A stretch of DNA of 64,000 nt, from NCBI RefSeq assembly GCF_002934365.1, contig NZ_PTIY01000003.1, positions 124,001 to 188,000 of the forward strand, written 5' to 3'. This document shows positions 62,053 through 64,000 of this stretch, in pieces (the first letter of the stretch is position 1; the number at the start of each line of letters is the position of its first letter). Source of the stretch: Methylobacter tundripaludum. Lineage in GTDB: Bacteria > Pseudomonadota > Gammaproteobacteria > Methylococcales > Methylomonadaceae. The notes beneath the pieces were generated by a model. It did not search any database, was not told where the DNA came from, and worked only from the letters and a program-made list of their open reading frames with translations. A program made the position numbers and the translations under genes.

Positions 62053-63039
62053 TTACCCTTCCAAACTCGCCAAGCGTGCTGCGAGAAATTCTTCTAACGA
62101 CTCTAACGCCTTGGTAAATCCATCAATACCTTCTGCAAGTTTCTCAGAAGCCATACGATTTTCAGCATGCATTCTATCGAAAGTCGCCTTATCAATAGTC
62201 AGTTTTTCAATTGAAGCGTTAGCCGCGTCTTTAGGATCCAGCTTACGCTCCAAATTGCCTTCGGTAGACTGAAGTTCAGCCAATAGGGATGGGGCAATAG
62301 TCAATAAATCACACCCCGCTAACTCAACAATCTCGCCAATATTACGGAAGCTAGCTCCCATAACTTCGGTTTTATAGCCGAATTTTTTGTAGTAGTTATA
62401 AACTTCCGTGACTGACAGGACACCTGGATCTTCAGCAGGCGCATAAGAATCCCGGCCGGTATCTTTTTTGTACCAATCCAGGATACGGCCAACAAAGGGT
62501 GAAATCAGGGTAATTCCGTTCTCCGCACAAGCAATCGCTTGATGCAGGCCAAATAATAAAGTCAGGTTGGTATGAATGCCTTCCTTTTCAAGAACTGCAG
62601 CAGCCTGTATACCTTCCCAAGTCGCAGCAATTTTGATTAGAACGCGTTCGCGCGAGACTCCTAAGGCTTCGTACATAGCGATCAATTCACGGCCAACACG
62701 GACGCTGGCATCGGTGTCGTATGAAAGTCGAGCATCTACCTCAGTTGAAACCCGCCCTGGAATGACTTCAAGGATCTTCTTTCCAAAAGAAACGGCTAGG
62801 CGTTCAAAAGCGAGGGTAGCTACTTGCGCAGCAGATGCATCTTTACCCAAAGTCTCTCTTGCACCTGTCAATGTGTCGTCGACGATTCCTTGATACTGCG
62901 GCATTTGAGCAGCCGCTGTAATCAACGAAGGATTAGTTGTCGCATCGCGTGGTTTGAAAGTTTCAATAGCCTGAATATCACCAGTATCGGCTACAACCAC
63001 CGTCATTTCTCTCAATTGTTCGAGTAAAGTCTTGGCCAT
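62053..63039 (-). CDS. tal: Transaldolase (TalB type)
   Basis: A 328-residue enzyme. ATTNPSLI and the Schiff-base Lys136 ([13 protein letters not shown]) are intact, and [27 protein letters not shown] follow. It interconverts sedoheptulose 7-P and fructose 6-P in the pentose phosphate pathway and, if the host is a methanotroph, in the ribulose monophosphate cycle. AAGGAG precedes the ATG. It is monocistronic. Confidence 0.97.
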   Translation of the reverse strand: MAKTLLEQLREMTVVVADTGDIQAIETFKPRDATTNPSLITAAAQMPQYQGIVDDTLTGARETLGKDASAAQVATLAFERLAVSFGKKILEVIPGRVSTEVDARLSYDTDASVRVGRELIAMYEALGVSRERVLIKIAATWEGIQAAAVLEKEGIHTNLTLLFGLHQAIACAENGITLISPFVGRILDWYKKDTGRDSYAPAEDPGVLSVTEVYNYYKKFGYKTEVMGASFRNIGEIVELAGCDLLTIAPSLLAELQSTEGNLERKLDPKDAANASIEKLTIDKATFDRMHAENRMASEKLAEGIDGFTKALESLEEFLAARLASLEG

Positions 63040-63435
63040 TAGGGGCTCCTTTTATTTTAAAATTAAAAAACAGAACATACACTCGTCATATTCAATACAT
63101 TCAGAATATAGACGCATGTCATCCAATATAATTACAGGGCGGGATTATACCGTAGTGACAAGAGTTCACCATCAAAATGGAAACATCAATACTATGCCCA
63201 ATTTGAGGTGAACTTTTATTTTTAATGAGTAATTTTCGCAGAGCTCCAAAATTGAATTCATCTCATTTTGGAGCTAATTATCGATGCCGCCAGCGAATCC
63301 ATCCGTACAACATTATCGGAACCCGGTAGATAAATTATAACTAGCGCTTGAACACAACCCTGAATGACTATTTTAGTTGCAAACCTGCCGAGTCACGCTT
63401 GACCAAGACACCAACACTTTACCGAGAACGCTCAA
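63040..63435. other. 396-base gene-free interval upstream of tal
   Basis: A+T-rich upstream region of tal on the minus strand and 3' region of the repeat-protein gene. A hairpin at 63242-63275 lies inside it. I could not place a convincing promoter for tal, and no frame longer than a few tens of codons is supported. Confidence 0.6.
63242..63275. terminator. Terminator-like hairpin after the repeat-protein gene
   Basis: AGCTCCAAAA (63242-63251) and TTTTGGAGCT (63266-63275) form a perfect 10-bp stem with a 14-base loop, between the repeat-protein gene and tal. There is no U-tract outside the stem. Confidence 0.45.
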
Positions 63436-64000
63436 CTACACCTTTTCCTGATTTGCTCTTGCAGCAATTATTTGTCTGACCATATATTTAGAGACACCAC
63501 TTGCAATCGGTAATACAGACTGTCTTTCCAGATATTTTGCAACCCCGCTTGCTTTAGGCATTTTTCTTGCCGCCATTGCTTCTCTTTCAACATACTTGGC
63601 AACTCGACTCACAATCGGCACCGCTTTTGCATTTCTTGCTTGGTTTGCAATGTACTTTTCAACGCTACTTAAAACAGGGACTTCTTTTCTAGATAAAATT
63701 TGTTTTGCCACATACTTTGAAACACCGCTTACCGGTGGTTTTTTATTCGCCAAAATTGCTTGCTCTTCCAAATATCTAGCCACACCAGTTGCTGCGGCAG
63801 CGGCAGCTTCCCTTTCCTTTGCTTTTTCCATCTCTTTTTCTATAGCTAACAATCGCTGTTTTTCTTTTTCTTTTTCTTGCTCTATAGCGACTATGCGCTG
63901 TTCTTCCAAGTATCTGGCGACTATTGCAGCAGCAGCAGCTTTTCTCGCCGCGATAGATTCGTCTTCCAAGTATTTAGCAACACCAGTTGCGGCTGTGCTT
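63436..64000 (-). CDS. Unrecognised repeat protein, C-terminal part (start lies beyond the window)
   Basis: At least 188 C-terminal residues, open to the window edge on the minus strand. About eight repeats of roughly 20 residues share the core [ST]-x-V-x-[KR]-Y-[LVIM]-x-x-[QE], for example TGVARYLEEQ, SGVSKYVAKQ, SSVEKYIANQ, SRVAKYVERE, SGVAKYLERQ, SGVSKYMVRQ; spacers often end in a V-P or I-P pair. A charged Glu/Lys coiled-coil stretch (QEKEKEKQRLLAIEKEMEKAKERE) splits repeats 2 and 3. No signal peptide, enzyme motif or membrane segment is visible in this part. The periodic short helices suggest a scaffold or binding-array protein; I do not recognise the family. Confidence 0.8.
   Translation of the reverse strand, partial: STAATGVAKYLEDESIAARKAAAAAIVARYLEEQRIVAIEQEKEKEKQRLLAIEKEMEKAKEREAAAAAATGVARYLEEQAILANKKPPVSGVSKYVAKQILSRKEVPVLSSVEKYIANQARNAKAVPIVSRVAKYVEREAMAARKMPKASGVAKYLERQSVLPIASGVSKYMVRQIIAARANQEKV

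Overview
The window looks like a chromosomal segment of a gammaproteobacterium. The evidence is gene order: lolB-ispE-tRNA-Gln-prs-rplY-pth divergent from hemA-prfA-prmC, a tRNA-tuf-secE-nusG-rplKAJL-rpoBC run, and a Vibrio-like MSHA pilus block. A member of the Methylococcales (type I methanotrophs) is my best guess from the overall protein character, but no methane-oxidation gene is present to prove it. The translation-gene core is visibly more A+T-rich than the accessory flanks.

Left flank (1-13.4 kb): the 3' end of hemH; a membrane-anchored MutS-like ATPase translationally coupled to purT; a lytic transglycosylase; a globin-coupled diguanylate cyclase (DosC-like); a DUF1810 protein; a MazE/AbrB-type antitoxin followed by a MazF/PemK toxin gene carrying an in-frame stop codon; a DMT-family exporter on the minus strand; and a four-gene tripartite efflux operon (FtsX-like ABC permease, ABC ATPase, HlyD-type adaptor, NodT-type outer-membrane factor). 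A perfect 13-copy tandem array of a 7-bp unit sits at the end of the ATPase gene. A b561-type cytochrome and a small secreted YwqK/MORN-like protein follow. An approximately 500-bp gene-free interval that may hold a decayed group II intron separates this flank from the ribosomal genes.

Core (13.9-50.9 kb), all on the minus strand. In transcription order: a TPR lipoprotein, lolB, ispE, tRNA-Gln, prs, rplY, pth; then tRNA-Tyr, tRNA-Gly, tRNA-Thr, tuf, tRNA-Trp, secE, nusG; rplK, rplA; rplJ, rplL; rpoB, rpoC; rpsL, rpsG, fusA, tuf; and the S10, spc and alpha ribosomal-protein gene sets through rplQ. The str and S10 gene sets are fused, with the rpsJ start overlapping the tuf stop. I place sigma70-like promoters before the tRNA-tuf operon, before rpsL and before rpsM. 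Terminator or attenuator hairpins lie after nusG, between rplL and rpoB, in the rpsL leader and after rplQ, and an L10-type leader precedes rplJ. The two tuf genes are almost identical, which suggests gene conversion.

Right flank (51-64 kb), plus strand at first: hemA-prfA-prmC (tetrapyrrole entry, release factor 1 and its methyltransferase), a JAMM-motif protein, then mshI, a PilN-like gene, mshJ, mshK, mshL, mshM and mshN. These form the inner-membrane assembly platform and the secretin of an MSHA-type pilus. The block stops at mshN: the motor ATPase and pilin genes that normally follow are not in the window, and a broken IS256-type transposase fragment lies in the gap. Transaldolase (tal) and the C-terminal part of an unrecognised protein built of about 20-residue repeats end the window on the minus strand.

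Most of the window is conserved housekeeping. The least explained items are the repeat protein at the right edge, the broken toxin gene, the heptamer array, the possible intron remnant, and the membrane MutS-like protein.
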